Assembly (NCBI GenBank): GCA_003217835.1 | Contig: QHMQ01000121.1 | Coordinates: 18,932-34,254, forward strand | From: Verrucomicrobiota bacterium | Lineage (GTDB): Bacteria > Verrucomicrobiota > Verrucomicrobiia > Chthoniobacterales > UBA10450 | Reading direction: 5' to 3' | Length of the DNA stretch: 15,323 nucleotides | Shown: piece after piece, positions 1 through 6,980 of the stretch | Numbering within the stretch: position 1 is the first letter of the stretch | How the letters are laid out: every line of letters begins with the position of its first letter | Notes under the pieces: model-generated | What the model saw: only the letters and a program-made list of their open reading frames with translations | What the model was told of the DNA's origin: nothing | Databases searched by the model: none | Program-made: the position numbers and the translations under genes

Positions 1-404
1 TCAATTTTCGGCAGCGCTTTTCCAAAACTAGCCAGTCGCTCATATTTGTTTGCGTCGCGCATCTCGCGCCAACGATCATGGTAACGATATTGTTTGCGCC
101 TACGGGCGTCGCGTCCGGTAGCTTGGATGTGTCCATTTGGTGACCGACAAATCCAGACCTCACTCCAAGCCGGAGGAATGGCCAGCCGCCTAATGCGCAA
201 GAGCCGTTGTTCATCACGAATCGACTTTCTATTCGTATCGAAATATTCGAAACCTTCCCCGTTCGCTTTGCGCGTGTAACCGGGTTGAGTGTCGCTTACA
301 TAACGCAACCCAGCTTCCTCAGCAGCGTCGATTAGATCGGTGCCATTCTTAGGATCGACAATCTTCCTCTTTTCTTTGCGAACATTTTTTGCCGAAGCAT
401 GCAC
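1..404 (-). CDS. DNA topoisomerase type IB, N-terminal part (partial, runs off window start)
   Basis: This frame is open to the window edge and gives about 134 residues. It carries the typical N-terminal domain of bacterial (poxvirus-like) type IB topoisomerase, which relaxes supercoils by transient 3'-phosphotyrosyl nicking. Recognisable stretches, in order, are GLRYVSDTQPGYTRK, IRDEQRLLRIRRLAIPPAW, VWICRSPNGHIQATGRDARR and RKQYRYHDRWREMRDANKYE, ending in FGKALPKI. The catalytic domain with the active-site Tyr would lie beyond position 1. There is no ATG near the N-terminus, so I chose the GTG at 404 (VHASAKNVRK...). It has no clear Shine-Dalgarno. The frame is open back to the stop of the DUF1844 gene (495-497), so the start is uncertain. 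It is the last gene seen of the minus-strand cluster, 90 bp after the DUF1844 gene. The family call is confident and the start is not. Confidence 0.9.
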   Translation of the reverse strand, partial: MHASAKNVRKEKRKIVDPKNGTDLIDAAEEAGLRYVSDTQPGYTRKANGEGFEYFDTNRKSIRDEQRLLRIRRLAIPPAWSEVWICRSPNGHIQATGRDARRRKQYRYHDRWREMRDANKYERLASFGKALPKI

Positions 405-433
405 GTAATTGAATTCGCGAGTCGAAACTGTAA

Positions 434-452
434 CGGCGGTCTGTGACCGCCG
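434..452. repeat. Perfect 8-bp inverted repeat (REP-like palindrome)
   Basis: CGGCGGTC and GACCGCCG flank a TGT loop, giving a very GC-rich hairpin in the 90 bp between the DUF1844 stop and the topoisomerase start. It is not followed by a T-run on either strand, so it is a poor intrinsic terminator. It may be a dispersed palindromic repeat or an mRNA-stabilising stem between two genes of one transcript. Its role is inferred. Confidence 0.55.
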
Positions 453-494
453 ATTGAATAATGCGAACCCGAATGCTTTCGGGGCCGCTACCGA

Positions 495-899
495 TCAAGA
501 TCCGTAGCTCTTCGTGAATTTCTTTTTTGACTCAGCTTCGCTCGAAGGCGCGGTCGAAATTGCCTCGGATCCTTCTGCCTCCACTTCGGTAATTTTTTCC
601 GGGGTCGTGACCCCGGACGTTTTCTGCGCAACTTCGACATACCCCATCTGCAAATTAGAAAGCGCGTTGCGCAGGACTGTGGACTCTTCGTTTGTCAGAT
701 TTCCCCGCGTTTTCTCCTGAATCATGGCCAATTGATCAATGAACATTTTTGCCAGCTCCAGATTCACTTCGCCTTCGCCGGTTTTTGGATTTGGAATCTG
801 GCCGAGAAACAGAGCTGCATTTTGTGCATGCATCATGACAAACTCGATGAAGCGTTGCGAAAGCTCGCCGCTCTGTACGCTGGTCTGAACTTCAGCCAT
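495..899 (-). CDS. DUF1844 family protein
   Basis: This gives 134 residues and no signal peptide. The N-terminal 90 residues match the DUF1844 pattern: a helical segment with FIEFVMMHAQNAALFLGQIPNP, then a short region with NLELAKMFIDQLAMIQEKT and a final helix with LRNALSNLQMGYVEV. The last 40 residues are Glu/Ser/Lys-rich, low in complexity and probably disordered. Members of the family are small, cytosolic and of unknown function. The start ATG at 899 lies 3 bp beyond the TGA of the M16 peptidase gene (903-905). The sequence AGAAGTGAG at the end of that gene can act as ribosome binding site, so translation is probably coupled. Function is unknown and the family assignment is from pattern recognition. 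Confidence 0.8.
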   Translation of the reverse strand: MAEVQTSVQSGELSQRFIEFVMMHAQNAALFLGQIPNPKTGEGEVNLELAKMFIDQLAMIQEKTRGNLTNEESTVLRNALSNLQMGYVEVAQKTSGVTTPEKITEVEAEGSEAISTAPSSEAESKKKFTKSYGS

Positions 900-902
900 G
901 GC

Positions 903-3545
903 TCACTTCTGGTTCGCGGCTGCGGAGCCATCTGGTGGTCGCACCGTCGCAAGAACGTAAGGTTGATCGCGAAAATATTTCGCGGCCACGCGCTTAATGT
1001 CGTCGAGCGAGACTGCTTCGACGTTGTGTTGAAGCGATTTGTAATAATTGAACCCAAGTCCGTAGAGCTCATCCAGCGCGCACTGATAACCGAACGAATC
1101 GTTGCTCTGGTTCGCAATCTCCTGCTGTCCGATCAATTTCTTTTTCGCGCGTGCCAATTCTTCATTCGTAAGACCGTCAGTCGCGAGTTTGCGGATTTCA
1201 TCGAGCAACGCTATTTTCACTGGCTCGATCTTTTGCGGATCCGTTCCGAGGTAGAATGCAAAAAGTCCCGGCACCAGCCCTTCCATCTGGCTGGCGCCAA
1301 CGTAGTAGGCGAGCCCCATCTGTTCGCGAATACGAATGAAAAAGCGCGAGCCCAGATCGCTGCTTGCCTCATCGATTAATTGCAGCGCGTATCGGTCCGG
1401 ACTGAAAATATCTGCGCCGCGATATCCGACCATGATTACGCCTTGCGCTTTGTCCTTTCGGCTTTCGACCGACTCGGTTTTGCCGAGTGGTACAGCGGGA
1501 TGCACGTCCGTCAAGGCGAGCGCGCCGGGTCTCATTCCGCCGAGCGCCTTCTCGAAAAGCTGTTTCACCTCCGCTGCCTTGACATCGCCAAACACGAAAA
1601 TGACGCCGTTTTTCGCGACCACATAACGATCTCGAAATTCGAGCAGATCTTTCTGGGTCAATCGCTGGACCGAATCAACCGAACCGTTTGCCCGCAACGC
1701 GTACGGATGCTGGGTGAAGAGCGCCTGCCGCAAAATGTTTCGCGCCACAGTTGTCATCTGCTCTTCCTCCTGTTTGATCGCGGCGAGCTGGATTTCTTTT
1801 TCCCGTGCAATCGCTTTTTCCGGCATGATCGCGTTGAGCCACACATCCGAAAGCAACTCGACGGCTAACTTGACATCGGGCTTGGTCACTTCGAGGGAAA
1901 CGTTGAAGGTATTGTTACTGGCCTCGCTCGACATGGAACCGCCGACCGCCTCGATCTCGTTCGCAATCTGCTCCGCTGTGCGTGTTGTGGTTCCTTTCAA
2001 CAGCGCTTTCGCCATTAAGCGCGTAATGCCATTTGTTTGCGGCGTCTCCGCGAGAAGGCCGCTGCGAAAAACTGCGCCCACCGCAACCAGCGGCAGACGC
2101 GCATCTTCCCGCACCAGAAGTCGCAATCCGTTTGATAGCTCGAATCTCTGAACTTCGCCCGCGCTAATTGGCTTCGCGGTCCCGGCTTTTGGCAGCAGCG
2201 AACCTTTGGGATTCAACGATATGACGGTCAGGTTTTCGTTCGTCAGGTAATGGGCTGCGACTCGCTTAATGTCATCGAGCGTTACCTTCTGGACGGCGTC
2301 GAGGTAATCCCGGCTGAAATTGAGATTGCGCGTGAGCAACCAATTCGAGCCGATATCCGAAGCCTGGCCGCGCATCGTCGTAAGCGCGCCGAGATGATGA
2401 CTGAGCGATATTTTTTTTGCCTTTATCAATTCCTCTGCCGTGACGCCGGCCTGCTTCACCTCGTCGAGAATATGCAACACCAATTGCTCCGCTACTTCGC
2501 GTTTCTTTGGATCGAGAGTAGCATCGATGCCAAACAAGCCCGGATCGCCGGGCGTGTAGGAGAATGCCGATATCCGATAGGCCAGACCCGCCTCTTCCCG
2601 CACGCGCCGGTACAAGCGCGAACTGCGCCCATCGCCTAGAACGGTCGAGAGAAGATCGAGTGCGGGGACGTCTGGATTCGTCACCTCCGGGATGTGCCAG
2701 GCGAGCGAGAGATGCGTCAGTTCAGTGGCAAATTCCTGGTGAACTTCCCGGCGGCCCAATTGCGGCGGCTCCTCAGGAATGAAGATCGGCTTGAGTGATT
2801 TCTCCGGATACGCCTTGAAAAATTCGGTGAGCTGCTGACGCACTTTGGCTACATCGACATCTCCGACCACGACAAAGGTGAGATTATTCGGACTATAGCG
2901 CGTTTTGTAATACTGTATCACCTGGTCCTGGGTGAGCTGGTTGTAAATTTCTATGTCGCCGATCACCGGAAAGTGGTACGGATGTCGCTGGTAAGCGGTG
3001 GCAAAAAGAAGCAGCCCGGCCACGCGGTCGGGGTCATCCAAACCCATGGCGAACTCGCGCCGAATCACTTCCTGTTCTTTCATGTACTCCTTCGGCGGCA
3101 GAGTTGAGTTCATCATCGCATCAGCCAAGACGTCGAGCGCAGTGGCGACGCCGTCCTTCGGCACGTCGATCCAAAAAACCGTGCGATCGAATGATGTATA
3201 GGCGTTGATGTAACCGCCGACGTCCTGGATTTTCTGGGCAATCACATTGGTCGATCGCGTCTTTGTGCCTTTGAAGAGCATGTGCTCGAGAATGTGAGAC
3301 AAGCCTGCGCCGAGATGTTCGTCCTCGTCGATGCTGCCCGTGGCGCACCACGCCTGCACACTGGCCACCGGAGCGCTGTGATCTTCCTGCACGATTACTG
3401 TGAGGCCGTTTGGCAGGACCCACTTTTGCGCGGTGCTTGGCGGAAAAGTGATCACCGTCGAATCGTTGGTCGCCGCTGCTTTCAAATTGGCAGAACTAAA
3501 CATACTCGCAACGATAAGCGCCAGGCCCGGCGCAAATCGGATCAT
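903..3545 (-). CDS. Exported M16 (pitrilysin-type) zinc metallopeptidase, tandem two-half protein
   Basis: This gives 880 residues with a signal peptide (about residues 1-24) and two M16 halves. The N-terminal half carries the inverted zinc motif HILEH (His84, Glu87, His88), with the distal ligand Glu164 exactly 76 residues after His88. It is therefore expected to be catalytic. The C-terminal half (from about residue 465) repeats the fold, but the equivalent segment reads GITRLMAKALLKGT, with Arg509, Ala512 and Lys513 in place of His, Glu and His, so it is non-catalytic. Each half ends in an M16_C-type domain (GLAYRISAFSY near 320; GLAYYVGASQ in the second half). In this family the two halves close around unfolded peptides in the periplasm. 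Length is normal for the fused type. Its ATG overlaps the TGA of the upstream gene (ATGA, 3542-3545), and the DUF1844 gene follows after 3 bp, suggesting one operon. The physiological substrate cannot be told from sequence. Confidence 0.95.
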   Translation of the reverse strand: MIRFAPGLALIVASMFSSANLKAAATNDSTVITFPPSTAQKWVLPNGLTVIVQEDHSAPVASVQAWCATGSIDEDEHLGAGLSHILEHMLFKGTKTRSTNVIAQKIQDVGGYINAYTSFDRTVFWIDVPKDGVATALDVLADAMMNSTLPPKEYMKEQEVIRREFAMGLDDPDRVAGLLLFATAYQRHPYHFPVIGDIEIYNQLTQDQVIQYYKTRYSPNNLTFVVVGDVDVAKVRQQLTEFFKAYPEKSLKPIFIPEEPPQLGRREVHQEFATELTHLSLAWHIPEVTNPDVPALDLLSTVLGDGRSSRLYRRVREEAGLAYRISAFSYTPGDPGLFGIDATLDPKKREVAEQLVLHILDEVKQAGVTAEELIKAKKISLSHHLGALTTMRGQASDIGSNWLLTRNLNFSRDYLDAVQKVTLDDIKRVAAHYLTNENLTVISLNPKGSLLPKAGTAKPISAGEVQRFELSNGLRLLVREDARLPLVAVGAVFRSGLLAETPQTNGITRLMAKALLKGTTTRTAEQIANEIEAVGGSMSSEASNNTFNVSLEVTKPDVKLAVELLSDVWLNAIMPEKAIAREKEIQLAAIKQEEEQMTTVARNILRQALFTQHPYALRANGSVDSVQRLTQKDLLEFRDRYVVAKNGVIFVFGDVKAAEVKQLFEKALGGMRPGALALTDVHPAVPLGKTESVESRKDKAQGVIMVGYRGADIFSPDRYALQLIDEASSDLGSRFFIRIREQMGLAYYVGASQMEGLVPGLFAFYLGTDPQKIEPVKIALLDEIRKLATDGLTNEELARAKKKLIGQQEIANQSNDSFGYQCALDELYGLGFNYYKSLQHNVEAVSLDDIKRVAAKYFRDQPYVLATVRPPDGSAAANQK

Positions 3546-3976
3546 ATGGATTTGGGCAATGGCAATTCCGGCGAAGGCTTCACCGCCGTCGGTTTTACTG
3601 GCGCGAACGGCTTCACAAAAGCCTCTTCAAAATCATAAACGCTCTTGAAATCCTCCAGCGAGTCTTCCTCTGTCTTCCCGAAAATTCCCGCTTCGATCAA
3701 GTTGAAAACCATGTGCCCAATATCTTCACAGCAATGAATTCCCCAGGAGGAAAATACCGTCATCACCATCGGCCCGAATTCCTTGAGGGCGTATTGTCGC
3801 ACGCCGTCGAGCAATTCCGGTCCGGCCACATGACGTACCGTGGCGCCCTTGATTTTCTTCTGCTGCTTGGTCGTAAAATCGAGCGCGTCGCGCAGAAACA
3901 CGTACGCGTCTCGCTGATAACGCGGATCACTCGCGACAATCGAATCAAGAGCTTCGGCAAAGCCAATTTTTTGCAT
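3542..3976 (-). CDS. Conserved Minf_1886-like protein (Planctomycetes/Verrucomicrobia-type small protein)
   Basis: This gives 144 residues, no signal peptide and no membrane segment. The body includes DPRYQRDAYVFLRDALDFT, then VRHVAGPELLDGVRQYALKE, FGPMVMTVFSSWGIHCCEDI and GHMVFNLIEAGIFGKTEEDS. The tail is Pro/Lys-rich (from about residue 118). I recognise this as the small conserved protein annotated as Minf_1886 family, which I recall being found mainly in Planctomycetes and Verrucomicrobia. Function is unknown. The HCCED segment (two adjacent Cys, acidic residues and His) could bind metal, but that is only a guess. It is the first gene of the minus-strand cluster and its stop overlaps the M16 start as ATGA, so the two are probably translationally coupled. 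No Shine-Dalgarno is evident before the ATG at 3976. Confidence 0.75.
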   Translation of the reverse strand: MQKIGFAEALDSIVASDPRYQRDAYVFLRDALDFTTKQQKKIKGATVRHVAGPELLDGVRQYALKEFGPMVMTVFSSWGIHCCEDIGHMVFNLIEAGIFGKTEEDSLEDFKSVYDFEEAFVKPFAPVKPTAVKPSPELPLPKSI

Positions 3977-4066
3977 GAGAATGAAAAAGGCGCAGTTTGA
4001 TCGCGCTGCCTATGTTAATCAGCAACCGTTGAATGAGCAACTGCAGGAAAGATCGACAATTCCTAT

Positions 4067-4396
4067 TTATTTATCGGACCACATGGCGAACTCGCCGCCG
4101 CCGGGTTCGCGAAAATAAAAGCGCCTGCTGCCGCGAAATTCAAAAATCTCGCGCGTGATCTTTCCGCCGCGTTTCTTGAGTCGAGTAAGGATTTTTCGAA
4201 GTAAAACCATTGGTACGGGCTGCTACGGCGGCGCCGGAAAGCCGCCAACCGTTCGGCTATCGTCGAACGAGGAGAAGTCCGAGCCGTAATCTACGAACGG
4301 CCAACCAAAGAGCGCGGAGAAAAAGCGTTTCGTCTCAGCGAGATTGCGCGAGGGCATCTCGATGCAATCGATCGTGTTGCTGAGAGATTCGTGCAT
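4067..4396 (-). pseudogene. Glyoxalase/bleomycin-resistance (VOC) family protein, interrupted by an in-frame TAG
   Basis: The frame from ATG 4396 begins like a VOC-fold protein: NTIDCIEMPSRNLAETKRFF, then SALFGWPFVDYGSDFSSF and GGFPAPP. It meets TAG at 4223-4225 after 57 codons. After the stop the same frame continues with an unmistakable VOC C-terminus: RGGKITREIFEFRGSRRFYF, REPGGGEFAMWSDK and TAA (4067-4069). The total is 110 codons, close to a full family length. Just after the TAG, another frame reads SPYQWFYFEKSLLD, which fits the missing central strand better, so two compensating indels are more likely than a point nonsense mutation. Its ATG lies 4 bp after the stop of the upstream secreted-protein gene (4401). 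It is either a decaying gene or a sequencing/assembly error. The substrate is unknown. Confidence 0.8.
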
Positions 4397-4400
4397 ATAG

Positions 4401-5690
4401 CTAATCCTCGAATTGTGCCGCGACCGAATCGAGATAAACCGAAAGCGCGTCGCGCCGCCGCGGCGCAGGTATTTGCGACTCACCGACGGCTCTGAGATAA
4501 TCGACGAACACTCCGCTACCAGTCTTTGATTGGGTCGCTTCGAACCAGTTCATGTAGTCATCGATGTCGCTCATGCGTGCCGCGAGCGTCGTGCGCGTCG
4601 CCTGCACACGCACGAGACGCTCAGCGACTCTCTTCCTTTTGCCACGCGCGAGCAGCTCGGCGATTTGCTGATATTCCCGGACAATCGGACGCATGACTGG
4701 ATTCGCCCGGATTGTGGCCAAGACCAAGTTCTCGCTCAGTCCATTGAGCGCGATCTTCTCCACCCCAGAAAGCTTTCTCTGGGCGAGTTCGCTGAGTTCC
4801 ACGTGCTTGGATGAGTTTTCGGCATCTGGGATCTTAACGCGCAGCAATTCGTCAAGCCGTTGCTGGCTTTCGGCGAAAGTGAGCAACTGATAATTTCGCG
4901 CGCCGCTTGATCGGGCCAGGGCCGATTGCCAGGTTTTTTCCACGTCGTCGCCCAGCCGTGGAAACTGCGCCTTCAGATCGGCGAATGGATCGTTTGAGGC
5001 ATGCGATAAATTGTCGATGTACCGCGCTAGTCGCGAATGCCCGTCGGTCCCGTCGACAAGCAGTTCCAGGAGCGAAAGCGAGTAGGCGCGATAAACCAGG
5101 CGGCCGGGTGAATCGAGAAGCGCCGGGCGTTGCCGAAGAAATTTTTCCAGCGACAGCTGTTTGGCCGACACCGAAAGCGCTTCCACAAGCGGCCCACGGT
5201 CCCGCCCCGGCGTGATCGCAAGCACGCCATCCAGTAACCAATCCGGAGGTTCGACAAAGGCAGTGCCAGGAACGACGTCCGGTTGGCTTCGGTAAATTAT
5301 TTCCAATAGAATTGCGCGCAGTAGCTCACGCTCGACCAGCGCGGCGTCGATGCTTTCGCCGATGGTCAAATCGAGCTGGAGCTTTAGACCAAAACCAGTC
5401 TGGCTAAAACGCAACGCGGCCGGCGGAATCTCCGGCAGATTTGCCTGTTCTGGCTGCAAGTTGACGATGATCGGCGTTTTCCACCTGTCGGGCTGTCGTA
5501 ACAGCGCGAGTAAATTGGCCTTGGTCTGCTCTCCAAGCTCAGAGACCGCTCCGCGCAGCGCCGCACTGGGGGCGTAGATGATGAATTGCCGTGAAGGACT
5601 CACGCTACGTTCCGGTGGCGCCGCGCGGAGCGATTGGAGGATGAAGACCAGCAATATCAATCGGAAGATTGCCCGACAGGTAGTGTTCAT
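4401..5690 (-). CDS. Secreted protein with gluzincin-like fold but lost HExxH (putative pseudo-peptidase)
   Basis: This gives 429 residues with an N-terminal hydrophobic signal (RAIFRLILLVFILQSLRAA). I do not recognise a named family. Residues 120-134 read ERELLRAILLEIIYR and residues 148-158 read PPDWLLDGVLA. In secreted gluzincin peptidases this layout is HExxH followed 20-30 residues later by P-x-W-L-x-E-G. Here both His positions are Arg (Arg121, Arg125), Glu122 is kept, and the third-ligand Glu is Asp154. If the alignment is right, zinc binding is lost. The rest is helical and rich in Leu/Arg/Ala, with several possible TPR-like helices from about residue 190 on. The gene is divergent from the repeat protein at 5831 and is followed after 4 bp by the broken glyoxalase gene. 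The structural resemblance is inference from motif spacing only. Confidence 0.7.
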   Translation of the reverse strand: MNTTCRAIFRLILLVFILQSLRAAPPERSVSPSRQFIIYAPSAALRGAVSELGEQTKANLLALLRQPDRWKTPIIVNLQPEQANLPEIPPAALRFSQTGFGLKLQLDLTIGESIDAALVERELLRAILLEIIYRSQPDVVPGTAFVEPPDWLLDGVLAITPGRDRGPLVEALSVSAKQLSLEKFLRQRPALLDSPGRLVYRAYSLSLLELLVDGTDGHSRLARYIDNLSHASNDPFADLKAQFPRLGDDVEKTWQSALARSSGARNYQLLTFAESQQRLDELLRVKIPDAENSSKHVELSELAQRKLSGVEKIALNGLSENLVLATIRANPVMRPIVREYQQIAELLARGKRKRVAERLVRVQATRTTLAARMSDIDDYMNWFEATQSKTGSGVFVDYLRAVGESQIPAPRRRDALSVYLDSVAAQFED

Positions 5691-5830
5691 CGGTAGCTGG
5701 CGGATAATAATCGAGGGCGAGGTGGACGGGCGAGCACGAACCGGCAGCGAGATTTTTTCGCTGACAGGCGGAAAAATACCGAGACTCTTCCCGCTTTGAG
5801 GTGTCTAATTAACACACACTCAAATACTAT
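5691..5830. promoter_or_regulatory. Divergent intergenic region
   Basis: This 140-bp stretch separates the starts of two divergent genes and must hold promoters for both. The plus-strand side is AT-rich just before the ATG (TAATTAACACACACTCAAAT). I could not assign a convincing -35/-10 pair, and no clear Shine-Dalgarno precedes either start. Confidence 0.4.
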
Positions 5831-6031
5831 ATGAATGCAAAACTGATACTTTTCTTAAGTTTCTTCGCCGCGGTTACGTTGACTACATCCGCAGTAAGCG
5901 CGGATCAGCGCGGCGGCCATGGTGGCGGGCATGTCAACTCGATGCCACCGCGAGGGGGACACACGTTCACCCGAGGCGGGTCGACATTCAGCGGCGGCAA
6001 ATCGGGAACATATCGTAACTGGAATGGCGGC

Positions 6032-6094
6032 AACTGGAGCGGTCGCAACTGGAGCGGTCGCAATTGGAGCGGCGGTAATTGGAGCGGCAATTGG
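6032..6094 (+). repeat. 15-bp tandem repeat encoding NWSGR pentapeptides
   Basis: Units start at 6032, 6047 and 6062, followed by a shortened unit at 6077 and a partial one at 6089. The encoded peptide is NWSGR, NWSGR, NWSGG, NWSG, NW. The third-position changes (aac/aat, cgc/ggt) suggest the repeat is not brand new. Confidence 0.85.
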
Positions 6095-6132
6095 CGCCAT
6101 CACCATAATAATAATAATAATGACATCTTCAT

Positions 6133-6294
6133 TACGGCTATGGTTACGACTACCCGTACGGATACGGCTATGGTTACGGCTACCCGTACGGATACGGCTA
6201 CGGCGATCAAGGGTACGGCTACGGCGATCAAGGATACGGTTACGGCGATCAAGGATACGGCAACGGCGATCAAGGATACGGCAAGGGCGATCGT
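6133..6294 (+). repeat. 30-bp x2 and 21-bp x4.9 tandem repeats encoding Tyr/Gly-rich peptide
   Basis: Two 30-bp units (6133-6162 and 6163-6192) differ at one base and encode YGYGYDYPYG-type decapeptides. They are followed by 21-bp units at 6193, 6214, 6235 and 6256 encoding YGYGDQG (the last with Asn for the second Tyr), and a partial unit at 6277-6294 encoding YGKGDR. The repeat lies between the signal/NWSGR part and the peptidoglycan-binding domain and probably forms a flexible linker. Confidence 0.9.
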
Positions 6295-6521
6295 TACCGC
6301 GGAGTATCCTCGGTCGCGCAGCTGCAGCGTCGGCTGGCTAGCGCGGGATACTACCACGGGCGCATTGATGGAATCATGGGACCAGAGACGCGACGTGCGA
6401 TTCGGGCGTACGAACGCAGCCACAATCAGCGCGAGTACGGCGCGATCGATCGCTACTAGGTTTTGGTGGACAATCGGCCCTGGTTGATCCGGCATTCGAT
6501 TGTCGATCTTTCGGTTGGTTG

Positions 6522-6561
6522 ACCGGCGGACTCGCAAGGGTGTAAATGGCGAGCCGCCGGT
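6522..6561 (+). terminator. Terminator-like hairpin downstream of the peptidoglycan-binding gene
   Basis: ACCGGCGG-A-CTCGC (6522-6535) pairs with GCGAGCCGCCGGT (6549-6561): 13 base pairs with one bulged A and a 13-nt loop. It lies 62 bp after the TAG of the upstream gene. The following bases (TGTGCTATTACG) are not a T-run, so intrinsic termination is plausible but not certain. Confidence 0.5.
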
Positions 6562-6586
6562 TGTGCTATTACGACCTCATCAAGTT

Positions 6587-6640
6587 AAGAACCAAGCGGG
6601 ATCGCTTCTGAGCCTCTTCGAGCTCATCCGCTCGGTTCTT
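6587..6640 (-). terminator. Hairpin overlapping the 3' end of the FmdB-type gene
   Basis: On the minus-strand RNA, AAGAACCGAGCGG (6640-6628) pairs with CCGCTTGGTTCTT (6599-6587), all 13 positions including one G-U, with a 28-nt loop that contains the stop codon. The downstream bases (AACTTGATG) give only a weak U-rich tail. It could help end or protect this transcript, or meet the convergent transcript from 5831. Confidence 0.4.
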
Positions 6641-6980
6641 TTGGCGACTTTTTCTCAGGCGTCTTTGTCGACGTTCCCGCCACAGCCTTGCCACCGGCTT
6701 CTTTCGGCGCGGTTGATTTTTCCGCGGCGGTCGACGTGGAAGGCGCTTCTTTTTTGGCGGCCTCTTTATACGAGTCACTTCGATAATCCGTAACGTAAAA
6801 GCCGGAGCCCTTGAAAATAAGACCGGCACCCGTGCCGAGCAAACGCTTCACCTTTCCATGTCCCCATTTTGGAAGCCGGCACAGGTTCTTTGGGCATTCA
6901 CGGAATGGCTCACTGCGCATTGACTGAAATGCGTCAAAATTCTGTCCGCATTTTTGACAAGAATACTCGTAGGTGGGCAT
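6624..6980 (-). CDS. FmdB-type zinc ribbon protein
   Basis: This gives 118 residues starting at MPTYEYSCQKCGQNFDAFQS, the canonical start of FmdB-type zinc ribbon proteins. An upstream in-frame ATG at 7034 would add 18 residues of unlikely sequence, so 6980 is preferred. The first zinc knuckle is CQKC. The second is unusual: FRECPKNLCRLPKWGHGKVK has C-x4-C rather than C-x2-C. The hallmark GAGLIFKGSGFYVTDYRSDS follows. The last 45 residues are a Lys/Ala/Ser/Thr-rich tail, likely disordered. Members are small putative regulatory proteins (named for the formamidase regulator FmdB), and the actual role is unknown. The gene is divergent from the L,D-transpeptidase gene and no good Shine-Dalgarno is seen. 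Confidence 0.9.
   Translation of the reverse strand: MPTYEYSCQKCGQNFDAFQSMRSEPFRECPKNLCRLPKWGHGKVKRLLGTGAGLIFKGSGFYVTDYRSDSYKEAAKKEAPSTSTAAEKSTAPKEAGGKAVAGTSTKTPEKKSPKEPSG

Larger units (their letters stand above)
5831..6459 (+). pseudogene. Secreted Gly/Tyr-rich repeat protein with C-terminal peptidoglycan-binding domain, split by a 1-nt frameshift
   Basis: The N-terminus is a signal peptide (MNAKLILFLSFFAAV...SAVSA), followed by a Gly/His-rich stretch, about four NWSGR-type pentapeptides and HHH plus five Asn. The starting frame then runs into unlikely Thr/Ala sequence and stays open to 6487. The -1 frame, open from 6124, instead gives YGYGYDYPYGYGYGYGYPYG, four YGYGDQG heptads, and then VAQLQRRLASAGYYHGRIDG and IMGPETRRAIRAYERSHN. 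This is a clear PG_binding_1 domain, and it stops at TAG 6457-6459. Adding one base near 6133 (ATT[T]AC) joins both parts into a 209-residue protein. The switch must fall between 6121 and 6135. It is likely an exported wall-associated protein. The cause may be a real frameshift or a sequencing error. Confidence is high for the two-part structure and low for its state in the living cell. Confidence 0.8.

Noticed and set aside
94..279. 61-codon plus-strand open frame at the window start
   Set aside because: It is antisense to the type IB topoisomerase sequence, which is well supported on the minus strand.
405..497. DUF1844-topoisomerase readthrough fusion across TGA 495-497
   Set aside because: The frame is open by chance over 90 bp, the encoded linker looks non-coding, and a GTG start gives a normal topoisomerase N-terminus.
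732..1379. 215-codon plus-strand open frame
   Set aside because: It is antisense to the M16 peptidase C-terminus and the DUF1844 gene, with no recognisable motif.
6107..6121. (AAT)5 repeat as a phase-variable tract
   Set aside because: Trinucleotide changes keep the frame, so they cannot switch the gene; they only alter the Asn count.
6121..6140. Programmed -1 ribosomal frameshift site
   Set aside because: No X-XXY-YYZ slippery heptamer is present at the required position, and no strong downstream pseudoknot was evident. A plain one-base lesion is simpler.
6136..6487. Continuation of the starting frame of the repeat protein as a Thr/Ala/Ile/Lys (TATAIKD) repeat domain
   Set aside because: The -1 frame of the same DNA encodes a YGYG repeat and a clear peptidoglycan-binding domain, so the TATAIKD reading is a frame artefact.
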